From DAOUAM01 sp034433305 (GTDB lineage Bacteria; Chloroflexota; Dehalococcoidia; Lucifugimonadales; DAOUAM01): a stretch of DNA of 47,894 nucleotides. The notes under the pieces are model-generated. The model saw only the letters and a list, made by a program, of their open reading frames with translations, did not search any database and was not told where the DNA came from. A program made the position numbers and the translations under genes. Shown piece by piece: positions 33,876 to 42,789 of this stretch (within the stretch, counting starts at the first letter, position 1; every line of letters starts with the position of its first letter). The stretch is from positions 1-47,894 of the forward strand of contig DAOUAM010000104.1 of assembly GCA_034433305.1 (NCBI GenBank). The letters run 5' to 3'.

Positions 33876-34418
33876 CTAAGCCATACCATCCACCAGGCTG
33901 CGACGCAGCGCCTGCAACCTTGTCCTGGTGCTGCCATCTATCACCCGGTCGCCTACACGGGCCACCAGCCCGCCTATGATTTGCGGCTCCACGCGGACCG
34001 CGAGCCGTACCTCCTTGCCCGCTACGCCCTTGAGGAACTCGGCTATCTTCCGCCGCTGGCTTTCGTTCAGAGGGACAGCCGAGACCACCTCGGCCCGGGC
34101 AATGCCGCGATGGGCGTCCAGCAGGTGCTGGTACTGCTCCTGGACCTGGGGCACTATGGCGGCCAGGTTCCGCGAGGCCAGCAGCGCCAGCAGGTTCACC
34201 GCCAGCGGACTGACGGTGCCGCCCAGCGCGTTCCGGATGGCCTCGTGCTTGACAGCGAAGGTCACCTGGGGCGCATCCAGGAAGCGGGCGAAGTCCCTGT
34301 CCTCCAGGAGCATGGACAGCGTGGCCAGGTCCTCCGACCACCTGTCCAGCTCGTCCCTTTCCAGGGCTATCTGGAACACCGCCTGGGCGTAACGCCTGGC
34401 TGAAGCACTTTTAGGCAT
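33876..34418 (-). CDS. atpH: F1F0 ATP synthase delta subunit
   Basis: The ATG at 34418 gives 180 residues starting MPKSASARRYAQAVFQIALERDELDRW, the typical delta start; a longer frame reaches 34454 without family likeness. LLALLASRNLAAIVPQVQEQYQHLLDAHRGIARAEVVSAVPL and a C-terminal VDPQIIGG-like VEPQIIGGLVARVGDRVIDGS complete the family pattern. It ties F1 to the b-subunit stalk. Confidence 0.95.
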   Translation of the reverse strand: MPKSASARRYAQAVFQIALERDELDRWSEDLATLSMLLEDRDFARFLDAPQVTFAVKHEAIRNALGGTVSPLAVNLLALLASRNLAAIVPQVQEQYQHLLDAHRGIARAEVVSAVPLNESQRRKIAEFLKGVAGKEVRLAVRVEPQIIGGLVARVGDRVIDGSTRTRLQALRRSLVDGMA

Positions 34419-34487
34419 CTTCCTACCACGCACCTGAGTTTGGCCGGGGAGCACTCATGGCGCCAGCGGGCCACGTCCGCCGGGCTG

Positions 34488-34988
34488 CTAGTTCCTGCCG
34501 GAATGGGAGCCTTCCTCCAGCACCTGCTCGATGAGCTCCCTGTGGGCCCTTTCATCCAGGGACCGCTGCACTACCCGCTCGGCGGCGGTGATAGCCAGTC
34601 CAGCGAACTGGCGGCGCAACTCCTCAATGGCGGCATCGCGCTCCCTCTGGATGTTGGCCTGTGCCCTCTCTCGCTCCGCCTGTATCTCCTGCCGTGCCCT
34701 GGCCAGTTCCTCCTCACGGAAACGCTCGGCCACTTCCCTGGCCTGAGCGATGAGGGCCTGGCCCTCGGCGCGGGCGGCCTCTATCTGCTTCTGCATCTCC
34801 GCCTGCGTGCGGGCTGCCTCGTCTCGCGCCTTCTGGGCGGCCTCCAGGCTCTCCCTTATGCGATGGGTGCGCCGGTCCATGGCGCCCAGCACCGGCTTGT
34901 AAACGAACCGGTACAGCAAGGCGAAGAGGACCAGGAAGCTCAACACCTGGGTAACCAGGCCCGGCAGGTTGATTCCTAGGGCTTCCAT
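34488..34988 (-). CDS. atpF: F1F0 ATP synthase b subunit
   Basis: The 166-residue protein has one N-terminal membrane helix (about 9-28, LPGLVTQVLSFLVLFALLYRF) followed by a long, highly charged coiled coil with many Ala, Glu and Arg residues (about 35-150). This is the standard form of the peripheral stalk. It lies between atpE and atpH, as expected. Confidence 0.95.
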   Translation of the reverse strand: MEALGINLPGLVTQVLSFLVLFALLYRFVYKPVLGAMDRRTHRIRESLEAAQKARDEAARTQAEMQKQIEAARAEGQALIAQAREVAERFREEELARARQEIQAERERAQANIQRERDAAIEELRRQFAGLAITAAERVVQRSLDERAHRELIEQVLEEGSHSGRN

Positions 34989-35017
34989 GCCTTCTCCTTA
35001 AACAGTACACATCTTCT

Positions 35018-35051
35018 CCATTCTATAAAATCTAGTCCTTTTATAGAATGG
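35018..35051 (-). repeat. Perfect AT-rich hairpin between atpE and atpF
   Basis: A 13-bp perfect stem (CCATTCTATAAAA, 35018-35030, with 35039-35051) closes an 8-base loop. It lies in the 92-base gap after atpE on the coding strand. It could slow 3'-5' decay and so raise the level of the c-subunit message, which is needed in many copies. Confidence 0.75.
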
Positions 35052-35080
35052 CCTCCCCCACAGGTCCCGGAAAGGCGGCC

Positions 35081-35317
35081 CTAGACGAACTTGATGATAA
35101 TGGCCACCACCAGGGCATAAATGGCGATAGCCTCGGCGAAGGCGATAGCCAGGATCATGTTGGTCTGGATAGGCCCCGCCGCGTCCGGGTTCCTGCCCAG
35201 TGACTCCATGGCCTTGGCCGCCAGCATGCCGATGCCCAGCGCCGGCCCCAGGGCGCCGAGGCCGATGGCAAGGCCCGCCGCAATCTGCCTCAATGCTTCA
35301 GCGATGTCTCCAGTCAT
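35081..35317 (-). CDS. atpE: F1F0 ATP synthase c subunit (proteolipid)
   Basis: The 78-residue double-helix protein forms the rotor ring. The polar loop is GRNPDA (41-46), and the ion-binding carboxylate is E62 in AIAFAEAIAIYAL. The residues after E62 (A, I) and the absence of a glutamine in helix 1 lack the Na+-binding pattern (Q..ES/ET), so H+ specificity is inferred. Confidence 0.97.
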   Translation of the reverse strand: MTGDIAEALRQIAAGLAIGLGALGPALGIGMLAAKAMESLGRNPDAAGPIQTNMILAIAFAEAIAIYALVVAIIIKFV

Positions 35318-35416
35318 TCCTGAACTCCTTTTAGTTTGTTGATTCCCGCGCTTGTCCAGGGCGCACGTCTGTCCCCGTAATTTGTACGCCAGGTCTGAAA
35401 GTGCCGCGGACTGCGA

Positions 35417-36484
35417 TCAGTGGTGCTCTTCCGCGCCGCCGTGGCTCACTGTCGCCAGGGACGCGAAGACCAGCGTTAGCATGGCGAATATGAACGCCTG
35501 GATAACGCCTACGAAAAGCTCCAGTCCCAGGAAAGGAATTATACCCACCAGGGGCACCAGGAAGGCGATGGCGATGAGCAGGACCTCTCCGGCGAAGATG
35601 TTCCCGAACAACCTGAAGGTGAAGCTGAGCAGCCGCGCGAACTCGGCTATACCCTCCAGGATGCCTACAAAGAAGCCTATCAGGCCACCCTTGAAGTTAA
35701 TGTACTTGCCCAGGTGCCCGCCTATGCCCAGGGTGCGCAGGCCCCACCAGTGGACCATGACCATGGCAATCAGGGCCAGGGCCAGGGTCGTATTGATATC
35801 GGTGTTGGCGCTGCGGAAGAAAGGCACCAGCAGGCCAGCGGTCTGCCCCGGCTCCAGCTCCTCCTCGTAGTTGGCGGCGGTAACGTCGCTCTGCTTCACC
35901 GAGCCGAAGGACAGCAGCGAGATGCCCGCGTCATCGAAAGCCTGGAGGTGAATCTCGCTCAGGTCCGGGTGCTCCTCTCTCTCCTCGGCGTGGTGAATGA
36001 CCTCCTCGGCGGTCTCCACCTTGCCGATGGTGCCGAAGCCAGGGAGTATGCCCAGCCAGTTGGAAGTCACGATAAAGAGGAAGATAGTGAGGACCAAGGG
36101 GAGGAAGCGTCGCGCTCGCTCCGGCCCGGCCACGCTCTCGGCCAGCCGGAGGAAGAACTCGAAGACCATCTCGACGAGGTTCTGGAGCCTTCCAGGGACA
36201 TCGCTGACCCGCCGGCTCACCAGGTAGCCAATGAGGGCCAGCAGGGCCACCGTGGTCCAGGCGGCCACCATGGTGTTGGTAAGTTGGAACTCGAAGAACT
36301 CGCCGAAGCTGAAAAGGACGTTGGTGAGAGGCTCAGCGGCTAGCTGGATATGGCCCAGGGGAGAGCCTATAAAGCCGAGGCCGAACTCACTGCCCAGTGC
36401 CCCACCCGCAAGGCCCAGGATAGCGAGGAAAGCAAGAAATAGAACAATGGCCAGCGCTTTGGGGTTCCTGAGAAGCCTAGACAC
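35417..36484 (-). CDS. atpB: F1F0 ATP synthase a subunit with an enlarged loop
   Basis: GTG at 36484 overlaps the atpI stop by one base (TAGTG). The 355-residue protein is longer than the usual 240-280. The essential Arg is R291 in FTFRLFGNIFAGEVLL, and NTTLALALIAMVMVHWWGLR and GLELFVGVIQAFIFAMLTLVF are intact. The extra length is a hydrophilic, acidic loop of about 65-70 residues (153-222) after the GTIGKVE motif, and an N-terminal helix. The loop should lie outside the core half-channels. Confidence 0.95.
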   Translation of the reverse strand: MSRLLRNPKALAIVLFLAFLAILGLAGGALGSEFGLGFIGSPLGHIQLAAEPLTNVLFSFGEFFEFQLTNTMVAAWTTVALLALIGYLVSRRVSDVPGRLQNLVEMVFEFFLRLAESVAGPERARRFLPLVLTIFLFIVTSNWLGILPGFGTIGKVETAEEVIHHAEEREEHPDLSEIHLQAFDDAGISLLSFGSVKQSDVTAANYEEELEPGQTAGLLVPFFRSANTDINTTLALALIAMVMVHWWGLRTLGIGGHLGKYINFKGGLIGFFVGILEGIAEFARLLSFTFRLFGNIFAGEVLLIAIAFLVPLVGIIPFLGLELFVGVIQAFIFAMLTLVFASLATVSHGGAEEHH

Positions 36485-36723
36485 TATCCTTTCCTGTCTC
36501 CGTCAGACTTGCCAGGGCTCGCAAGAGTAGCCAGGAGCATGCGGTACATACCGACGGCAGCCACCGCCAGGCCGGCGAACAGTCCCAGCAGCGTAAACAG
36601 CGGTTCCATGCCCAGCCTTCGGTCCAGCCACAGCCCGGCAAAGGCGCCCCCGCCAATGCATAGCGCCACGAACCAGCCTATGCCCACCAGCCGGAGTACG
36701 GTGCCCAGTCTACTCGTCCCCAT
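36484..36723 (-). CDS. atpI: AtpI/AtpZ-type small membrane protein
   Basis: The 79-residue protein has two membrane helices (about 12-30 and 39-64) around LWLDRRLGMEPLFTLLG, the pattern of AtpI/AtpZ proteins that begin many atp operons and assist c-ring assembly or Mg2+ supply. A GGAGGGG ribosome site precedes the ATG. It is the first gene after the strong promoter at 36747-36776. Confidence 0.85.
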   Translation of the reverse strand: MGTSRLGTVLRLVGIGWFVALCIGGGAFAGLWLDRRLGMEPLFTLLGLFAGLAVAAVGMYRMLLATLASPGKSDGDRKG

Positions 36724-36746
36724 GCGGGCCCCTCCGGAGCTTGTTC

Positions 36747-36776
36747 ATTATATCACAAAAGAAAAAAAGGGGTCAA
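36747..36776 (-). promoter_or_regulatory. Strong promoter of the ATP synthase operon
   Basis: On the minus strand TTGACC (36771-36776) and consensus TATAAT (36747-36752) are separated by an 18-base T-rich spacer. The expected start is about 16 bases before the atpI ATG, so the leader is short. Confidence 0.8.
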
Positions 36777-36933
36777 TTTGCGCCAGAAGGGGGAGCCTTT
36801 CGCAGATTAGTTGGTAGGTCCTGGTAGTAAGGCTTCCTCACCCCCTGTGGCCCCCCTTGCCAAGGAGAGATTAAGAGGGGTCGAGATGGCAGCACCTGCT
36901 AACTTGTTGTAGGCTCCATGCGTATGGGTATGG

Positions 36934-36963
36934 TTGACAGCGTTTTCAGGGCTATGATATAGG
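36934..36963 (+). promoter_or_regulatory. Putative promoter of the lipoprotein genes
   Basis: Consensus TTGACA (36934-36939) and TATAGG (36958-36963) are 18 bases apart, about 94 bases before the ATG at 37057. Confidence 0.45.
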
Positions 36964-37056
36964 AATTCTGCTTATCATTGTAATCTTTTCTCACTATGTC
37001 CTGTGCTCCGCCTGACATAGCTCGCTGGGGGGCCAGGACGTGACTTCAGCCGTGGC

Positions 37057-39308
37057 ATGGGCAGGACGGCAGGACCAGGTCCGCGGACGGTGCTCGTCCG
37101 TCTGGCGCTTGTGCTAATCGTAGGCCTCGCCAGCGTCGCCTGTGGCAAGTCGAAGCCTCCGGGCAGCGTGGCGGAGAGCGGTCAGCCTGCGCCCACCGCA
37201 AGCTCTGCGATCGGAGCAGCTCTCCAGGTCCAGCCTGGTGACTCCTCTGGCGTGGTGGCCCAGCGCCTGGTGGGGGCCACAGACCTGAAGCAGGCGGTGG
37301 AGGCTACCCGGGAGGCCCTGGCCAGGGGCGGTATCCCCACCATGGAGGGGGGCACAGTCGTTGCCCAGGCTGTCGGCCCCCGGACATCCTCCTACGCCCT
37401 GCCCATCGAGGCGTACCACCTGGCCATGGAGGCCAGGCACAGGACGACGGCAGGCCGACTCACCCTGGCCCAACTGGGGGACATGCTGCGTGACTTCGGC
37501 TGGCCCTTCCCTCCCGGCACTAACCCCGGCCAGCAGCTAGTGCAGTTCTTGAGCATCTGGGTCACCGAGTCCCGGATGGACCCCGAGAATCCTCACAGCT
37601 TCACCCCGCTGTTCCTGGCCGAGATGGCCAGGCGTCAGGACCCGCCCGTGGACCTGGCCGCTGGCTCCTACAGACCGGAAGAGTTGCGGCTCACGCTGCT
37701 GGAACTGCAGCTCTTTACCGCCGCCTTCGAGCGGGCCGTGGTGACCAGGACTGCCCATATGCCAGCTACCAGGGGAGGCTGGCAGTTCGTCCGGGTGGCC
37801 CACGCCCAGGCAGACCCCTGCTCGCAGTTCAAGGACTGGCTGAGTTCCACTTACGGCGATGTGACCAAAGCCGTGGCGGAAGGCGCCAACATAGCCCTGG
37901 GCGAGGGCGTAGGACGGGGGCTGGAGAAAGGGGTGAGCAGCCTGGGACTTAACGGCGAGACCTTCGGCCAGGGGCTGTCAGTCCTGGCAATCATCGCCCG
38001 GATACACAAGCTCATCATCCTCTACAGCAACATACAGGTGGAGGTAGTGGTGGAGTCCCAGAACCCCACTCACAAGCCAGGCCCCGATGAGGCGGACAAG
38101 GTGGCGGCCTTCACCGCCCGCGCGGGCATCAGCCAGAAGGACTGGGAGGCCTATCAGCAGGCGTTTACTTCGTCGGACTTTGTCCGCGCCCTGCGCGATT
38201 GTGCTGGCGTGGCTGGCCTGCCCACACTGACCGACATTGGCGATATCGCCAGGGAAGCAGCGACCTGGCGCGTGGAGTGGCTGTGTGTCGAAGGCTGTCC
38301 CGAGCATGCTGCCCCTCAGATACGCCCAGAGGAGTTCACTCACCTGGGCCAGCTACAGATGGACCTGGAGCAGAGCCCGGACGCGCCTTACTACGCCTCG
38401 GCCACCATCTTCTTTGACATCACGTCGGAGAAGGCGCCGGGCCACGCAGGCCCCGAGAAGCAGGCCAATGTCAAAGTCAGGGCAGAGGTGGAGACCAGCA
38501 GTCCGCCCACGGTGGGCAGTCTGGTCAATGCCATCAAAGGTGGACAGGCCGCCGCCGCGGCAAACCCCATAGGGGCCATCCTTGCCCTGGCCGACGTCCT
38601 TACCGAGGTAGCCGGAGGCTGGTTCCAGGAGATGGTGCAGCCCAAGAACTACGCTACCCTGGTTGTAAAGTACCACGAAGCCGGGGGCCGCTGGACTGGC
38701 ACCATCACCTACACCGAGACCACGCACACCCTCATGGAGAGCCAGGGTGACAGGGGAGGGTCCAGGAGCGAAAGCACGGAAACTCTCACGGTGCGGGTGA
38801 CGCTGGGCGAGAGGAGCAGGAGGTCGCCGACCAGGGGGCCATATTCGCTATGGTCAAGGCCAGCGTGACCGGTGAGTACTCCATGCAAGGTTCTCTCAGC
38901 GGCTGGAGCACTACTGTCTGCTCTGTACTGGGAGAGGTCCGCCTGGACGCCAGCGGTGAAAGGCACATGAGCGGCTTGGGAGCGGCGGAAGGGAGAATCA
39001 ATATCAATGTAGCGCCGGGGGGCGCCTACTTTATTGGAGGTGGCTCCGACGCATCTTTCCCGGCGGAGGGACAGAGCACCAAGCAGGGCGAAATCTGTCA
39101 TAACGACGGGACGGGTTGGAAGGTAGTGACGATAACGGAAACTGTGCCTCTGGGCCCCATGTTGATGGGGATGTACCTACCCCCCACTATTGGCGGGCAG
39201 ATAGACCCCCGGCTTCCCAACTCGCTGCGGGGTTCGAAGACAGAGACCTTTAGAATGGGGGATTCCACCAAGACCACCACCATTACCTGGGACCTCAGGC
39301 GGAACTAG
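37057..39308 (+). pseudogene. Large lipoprotein gene of unknown function, interrupted by a frameshift
   Basis: The first frame (37057-38868) begins with a lipoprotein-like signal (TVLVRLALVLIVGLASVAC, Cys29) and runs 603 residues, ending in an Arg-rich tail (GERSRRSPTRGPYSLWSRPA). The next frame carries on from the same point: read one base over near 38810, the sequence gives EEQEVADQGAIFAMVKASVTGEYSM and continues to 39308 with a coding-like, beta-rich product. Removing one base in 'gcgagaggagcag' joins both into about 750 residues. So the gene is either a one-base insertion mutant or carries a sequencing error. I recognise no family; the central part has mixed helices and several Cys pairs. 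Confidence 0.75.
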
Positions 39309-39336
39309 AGCGCGAGGGCCAGAAGGAGGGTCCAAC

Positions 39337-39723
39337 GTGAATCGTCTGAAGATATAGGTCCTGGTCACGACGGCAGCTACCACCGTTATGGGTCTGGCCT
39401 GTGGCGGCGGGGGCGGCTCCCAGGCCGCGCCAACTGCCACTCCCGTACACGCCACCAACGTGGCCGCCTCTGACTGGTGCTCTGAAGGGCAGTTGTGGAC
39501 GCCTGCTGTGTCCGCGGCCTCTGGAGGGCAGGTCCAGTCAGCCAGGATCGAAGGCGTCGTCGAGTTCAAGGGCAAGAATTACTGTAAAGCCGCCTACGAA
39601 GTAGTTACCGGTGGGCAGAAGGCCCGGTACAGCTACTACTTCAGCCAGGACTCCACGGACATATGGGCCGTCATAGACATCGGCGGCCAGGTCCAGGAGA
39701 TGCATTTGAGCGGGGGCAATTAG
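39337..39723 (+). pseudogene. Small lipoprotein gene with an in-frame TAG in the signal peptide
   Basis: A GTG at 39337 follows a strong AAGGAGGG site. It encodes MNRLKI, then TAG (39355-39357), then VLVTTAATTVMGLACGGGGGS in the same frame. Without the stop this is a clear lipoprotein signal with Cys22. The mature part (about 105 residues) has two further cysteines (DWCSEGQ and NYCKAAY) and beta-rich sequence, of unknown family. Translation from the ATG at 39388 would yield a product without a signal helix. TAG is an ordinary stop in other genes here, so general recoding is excluded; point mutation or sequencing error is likely. Confidence 0.75.
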
Positions 39724-39847
39724 GGCTGGAAGGCAATGCGCCTGGTTGGCCCCCATGTCCGCGCTCCTTCAGGCTGACGAAGCGCTCTGGTCCGCCTCCA
39801 CGTGGCCCAGAAGCCACTATGGCCAGCACGGGCCTGCAAGAGCATAC

Positions 39848-39886
39848 AAAAGAGGCCCCGACTCTGGAAAAGTCGGGGCCTCTTTT
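39848..39886. terminator. Strong bidirectional intrinsic terminator
   Basis: A perfect 16-bp stem (39848-39863 with 39871-39886) closes a 7-base loop CTGGAAA and ends in TTTTT on the plus strand and TTTT on the minus strand. It separates the lipoprotein unit from the converging DUF151 gene. Confidence 0.92.
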
Positions 39887-39925
39887 TGTCAGGTGTCAGG
39901 CTGTGTGGCCGGGCTGGATGGACAG

Positions 39926-40474
39926 CTAGCCCTTCTTCTCCTCGCCCAGGTCCTCCAGGTTCAGGGTGTCAATAAACTCCTGGAAGGCGGAGAGGCTCTT
40001 CAGTTCCTCCTCGCGCAGTGGGCGAGCGCCCTCGCTGGCATCCTCGTTGGGCATGATGGGCTTGCCGGTCTCCATGTCCATCCGGACTCCCGCCTTCTCC
40101 AGCACGGCGTCTTCCACGTATATAGGGGCCTGGGCGCGCACCGCCAGGGCGATGGCGTCGCTGGGACGCGAGTCCACCTCCATGGTGGTGCCGTTCTGCT
40201 GCAGGACTATCTTGGCGTAGAACGTGTCGTTGTTCAGGTCGGAGACGACGACATGGCTGACAGTGGCCCCAAGGGTGGCGATGACCGAGCGCAGAAGGTC
40301 GTGGGTCAGCGGGCGCGGCACGGAGACGTCCTGAAGCTTCAGGGCGATGGAGTCCGCCTCGGACGGGCCGATCCAGATGGGCAGGTAGCGGTCCGAGTCC
40401 TTGACTCGCAGTATTACCACCCGCTGGTAGTTCATCAGGCTAACACGTATGCTGTCAATTACCATTTCCAACAT
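39926..40474 (-). CDS. Bifunctional nuclease family protein (DUF151)
   Basis: The 182-residue protein matches the DUF151 family in its start (MLEMVIDSIRVSLMNYQRVVILRVKDSDRYLPIWIGPSEADSIALKL) and in the conserved EVDSRPSDAIALAVRAQAPIYVEDAVLEKAG stretch. Plant and bacterial members have been reported to cut RNA and DNA; the physiological role in bacteria is unclear. The C-terminal 45 residues are acidic and variable. AAGGAGGA precedes the ATG, and a near-consensus promoter lies just upstream. Confidence 0.9.
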   Translation of the reverse strand: MLEMVIDSIRVSLMNYQRVVILRVKDSDRYLPIWIGPSEADSIALKLQDVSVPRPLTHDLLRSVIATLGATVSHVVVSDLNNDTFYAKIVLQQNGTTMEVDSRPSDAIALAVRAQAPIYVEDAVLEKAGVRMDMETGKPIMPNEDASEGARPLREEELKSLSAFQEFIDTLNLEDLGEEKKG

Positions 40475-40877
40475 CGGCCCAGTCCTCCTTGCCAGCCTTC
40501 GACTTCATTGTACGGTCAAGGTATACCTGTGTCAACGTAACCTCCAGTCCTCCCGGGCCCGCAAAGCGCCCCCCTATGCCCGCCTTCGCTGCCGGGGTAT
40601 ACCTCTTCTCTTTCTCTTCTTTGTCTGTAAACGTGGGCCGTGGCTGCAGGCCTCTTGTGAGGCTGGCCAGTTCTGGCAGGCTACCTCACCGCGAAGGCCG
40701 GGCTGCTGGCGGCCTGTGCGGATGGCCTCGGCCATGGCGCTCCTGGTCCGAAAGCTTCTGACTTGGCCCTCCTGTACTGTTCCCCGGACAGCCCGCTCCT
40801 GGCGGCACCCGGGGCCTTGCTCGCTCGTGGACTTCCCCGGCGTTTTTCACAAAACGGATAAACCCGTTCTTCACTAT
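40475..40877. other. Gap between the DUF151 and DUF951 genes
   Basis: Apart from the promoter at 40507-40535 I see nothing. Reading frames across it lack family likeness, and no strong hairpin was found after the DUF951 stop. Confidence 0.5.
40507..40535 (-). promoter_or_regulatory. Promoter of the DUF151 gene
   Basis: On the minus strand consensus TTGACA (40530-40535) and TACAAT (40507-40512) are exactly 17 bases apart, 32 bases before the ATG. Confidence 0.8.
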
Positions 40878-41069
40878 CTAAACTTGCTGGGAAGCGATGC
40901 TACGGATGCGCTTCTCAAGCTGTGAGCGCGGCATGAGCACCCGCCGCTGGCAGCGCAGGCACCGCATGCCGATATCCGCTCCGACGCGGACAACCTCCCA
41001 CTGGTAGCCCCCACAGGGATGGGCCTTCTTCAGCGCCACCACGTCCCCCAGCTTCAGCTCCACTACCAT
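40878..41069 (-). CDS. DUF951 family protein
   Basis: The 63-residue protein shows the DUF951 pattern: LGDVVALKKAHPCGGYQWEVVRVGADIGMRCLRCQRRVLMPRSQLEKR. Three cysteines (HPCGG and CLRC) suggest a metal site, and the fold is a small nucleic-acid-binding-like barrel; its function is not established. Its start overlaps the pyrF stop by 7 bases (ATGGTAG), so it is translationally coupled to pyrF. Confidence 0.88.
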   Translation of the reverse strand: MVVELKLGDVVALKKAHPCGGYQWEVVRVGADIGMRCLRCQRRVLMPRSQLEKRIRSIASQQV

Positions 41070-41899
41070 CCCTTGCCTTCCTCATCAAGAATACGGTTTA
41101 TCTCGTCCCGCAGATTCTGGGCGGACTTGCGGGCGGCCCTGGCGAAGCTTGCCCGCTCCCGAGAGGCGTAAATGATGCTTCGTGAAGCGCTGATTATAAG
41201 CCCCGCGCCATTTTCCCCTGCCCCGGCCTTCACCGACTTCTGCAGGTCGCCGCCCTGGGAGCCGATACCTGGCACCAGCAGGGGCATGCCGGGACACAGC
41301 GCCCTGATGGCCCTAAGCTCCTCAGGATAGGTCGCGCCGACCACCAGGCCGGCGTTGCCATGGACGTTCCACTCCTGGGCGCGTCGCGCCACCCACTGGT
41401 AGAGTGGCGCATCGCCGCTCTCGCCCGACAGCCTCAGGTCCTGGAACTCCCTGGCACCAGGGTTGGACGACCGGCACCACACGAATATGCCCCGGTCCCG
41501 GTACTGGAAGAAAGGCTCCAGCGCCTCGCCGCCGGCGTAGCAGTTGACGGTGGCCGCGTCGAAGCCCCACACGTCGAAGAGCGCCCTGGCGTAGTGGGTG
41601 TTGGTGGACGCGATGTCGCCACGCTTGCCGTCGCCCAGCACTATCACCCCCGGGGCCTGTTCCCGCGCCCAGGCCACGGTCCCTTCCAGGGCACGCAGCC
41701 CCTCCAGCCCCAGGGACTCGTAAAAGGGCAGGTTGGGCTTGTAGGCGCAGACCAGGTCTCCCGTGGCGTCTATGATGGCCTTGTTGAACTCCAGCACATC
41801 GGGCACGGGCATGAGGGCCGGGTCGGGGTCCAGCCCCACGCACAGCAGGCTCCGGTTCTTCAGGGAAGCGGCATTCAGTCGCTCAAGGAAGGCGCTCAA
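41063..41899 (-). CDS. pyrF: Orotidine 5'-phosphate decarboxylase
   Basis: I set the start at TTG 41899, preceded by AGGAG with 5-base spacing; the upstream frame to 41995 is not family-like. The 278-residue protein is of the longer (type 2) bacterial PyrF class: LLCVGLDPDPALMP, YKPNLPFYESLG and the catalytic GDGKRGDIASTNTHYA (K92, D95). It makes UMP in pyrimidine synthesis. It is cotranscribed with DUF951. No other pyr gene is in the window. Confidence 0.94.
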   Translation of the reverse strand: MSAFLERLNAASLKNRSLLCVGLDPDPALMPVPDVLEFNKAIIDATGDLVCAYKPNLPFYESLGLEGLRALEGTVAWAREQAPGVIVLGDGKRGDIASTNTHYARALFDVWGFDAATVNCYAGGEALEPFFQYRDRGIFVWCRSSNPGAREFQDLRLSGESGDAPLYQWVARRAQEWNVHGNAGLVVGATYPEELRAIRALCPGMPLLVPGIGSQGGDLQKSVKAGAGENGAGLIISASRSIIYASRERASFARAARKSAQNLRDEINRILDEEGKGW

Positions 41900-41952
41900 G
41901 GCAACTCCTGGAAGCCTGGTTGGCCGCCTGCCTCCATGCTGAAGGCCCTGGC

Positions 41953-41981
41953 TTGCCACTGCCCAGCTTCTGTAGTGTAAT
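41953..41981 (+). promoter_or_regulatory. Promoter of sfsA
   Basis: TTGCCA (41953-41958) and TGTAAT (41976-41981) are 17 bases apart, 73 bases before the sfsA ATG and just upstream of the divergent pyrF. Confidence 0.5.
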
Positions 41982-42053
41982 CTGACGCAGACCACAGTTT
42001 ATACATGGGTTGCCGCCAGAGGCAAGTCGTTGCAGGACATCGCTGGAGACTAT

Positions 42054-42785
42054 ATGGAACTGGACAGGACACTGAAGCAGGCAACTTTCGTGAAGCGGCT
42101 GAACCGCTTCTCCGCCCTGGTGGTATGCGACGGGCGCGAGGTGCTGGCCCACGTCGCCAACTCCGGCAGGCTGAGGGAGCTGTTGTCGCCTCACAACCAG
42201 GTCTTCCTGTCGCACGCGGTCGTTAAAGGGCGACAGCGCAAGACGGCGTACACGCTGGCCCTGGTGGAGGTGGGCGGAGTGCTGGTATCGGCGGACGCGA
42301 GGCTGCCGCCGGCGCTCCTGCGGGATGCCATCCAGGCAGGACGGCTGCCGCCCTTCGCTGGCTATGAAAAGGTGTCCACGGAGGTGCCTTTGGGCGATAG
42401 CCGCGTGGACCTGCTGCTTTCCGGAGGCAAAGGGTCTTGCTACATCGAGGCCAAGTCCGTCACACTTGTGGAGGGCGGCGTTGGCCTGTTCCCTGATGCC
42501 CCCACCTTGCGCGGACGCAAGCACCTGCGCTCCCTCGCGGAGGCCGTCCGCGCGGGGCACCGCGCGGCGGTGGTCTTCGTCATCCAGAGGCCCGATGCCG
42601 TGGCCTTCGCCCCCAACGAGGCCGCCGACCCGCTGTTCTGCCAGGCGCTGAGGCAGGCCATCCAGCAAGGGGTGGAGGCATACGCCTGCAGGTGCCACAT
42701 CACCATGCGCCAGGTACAGGTGGCCGACCTCGTCCCCGTCCACGTGGCCCCAGACACCATCATACAGGCCCTCGACAGTGTGTAG
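42054..42785 (+). CDS. sfsA: SfsA family protein
   Basis: The ATG at 42054 has GGAG at good spacing; the TTG at 42030 is less likely. The 243-residue protein shows the SfsA signatures: RLNRFSALVVCDGREVLAHVANSGRL near the N terminus, DLLLSGGKGSCYIEAKSVTLVEGGVGLFPDAPTLRGRKHLRSL with the nuclease-like E-x-K and D residues, and AVVFVIQRPDAVAFAPN. SfsA was named from sugar fermentation in E. coli; the fold suggests nucleic-acid binding or cleavage. Confidence 0.93.
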   Translation: MELDRTLKQATFVKRLNRFSALVVCDGREVLAHVANSGRLRELLSPHNQVFLSHAVVKGRQRKTAYTLALVEVGGVLVSADARLPPALLRDAIQAGRLPPFAGYEKVSTEVPLGDSRVDLLLSGGKGSCYIEAKSVTLVEGGVGLFPDAPTLRGRKHLRSLAEAVRAGHRAAVVFVIQRPDAVAFAPNEAADPLFCQALRQAIQQGVEAYACRCHITMRQVQVADLVPVHVAPDTIIQALDSV

Positions 42786-42789
42786 TCCC

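Larger units (their letters stand above)
36724..37056. other. Divergent regulatory region between atpI and the lipoprotein gene
   Basis: No gene is supported. It holds the strong atp promoter (minus) and a TTGACA promoter (plus). Between them, 36838-36885 (CCTCACCCCCTGTGGCCCCC then CTTGCCAAGGAGAG) resembles another dispersed repeat type. Confidence 0.6.

Noticed and set aside
39355..39357. Amber codon reassignment to explain the in-frame TAG
   Set aside because: TAG ends several intact genes in this window (for example the 2-hydroxyacid dehydrogenase and rex), so it is a normal stop here.
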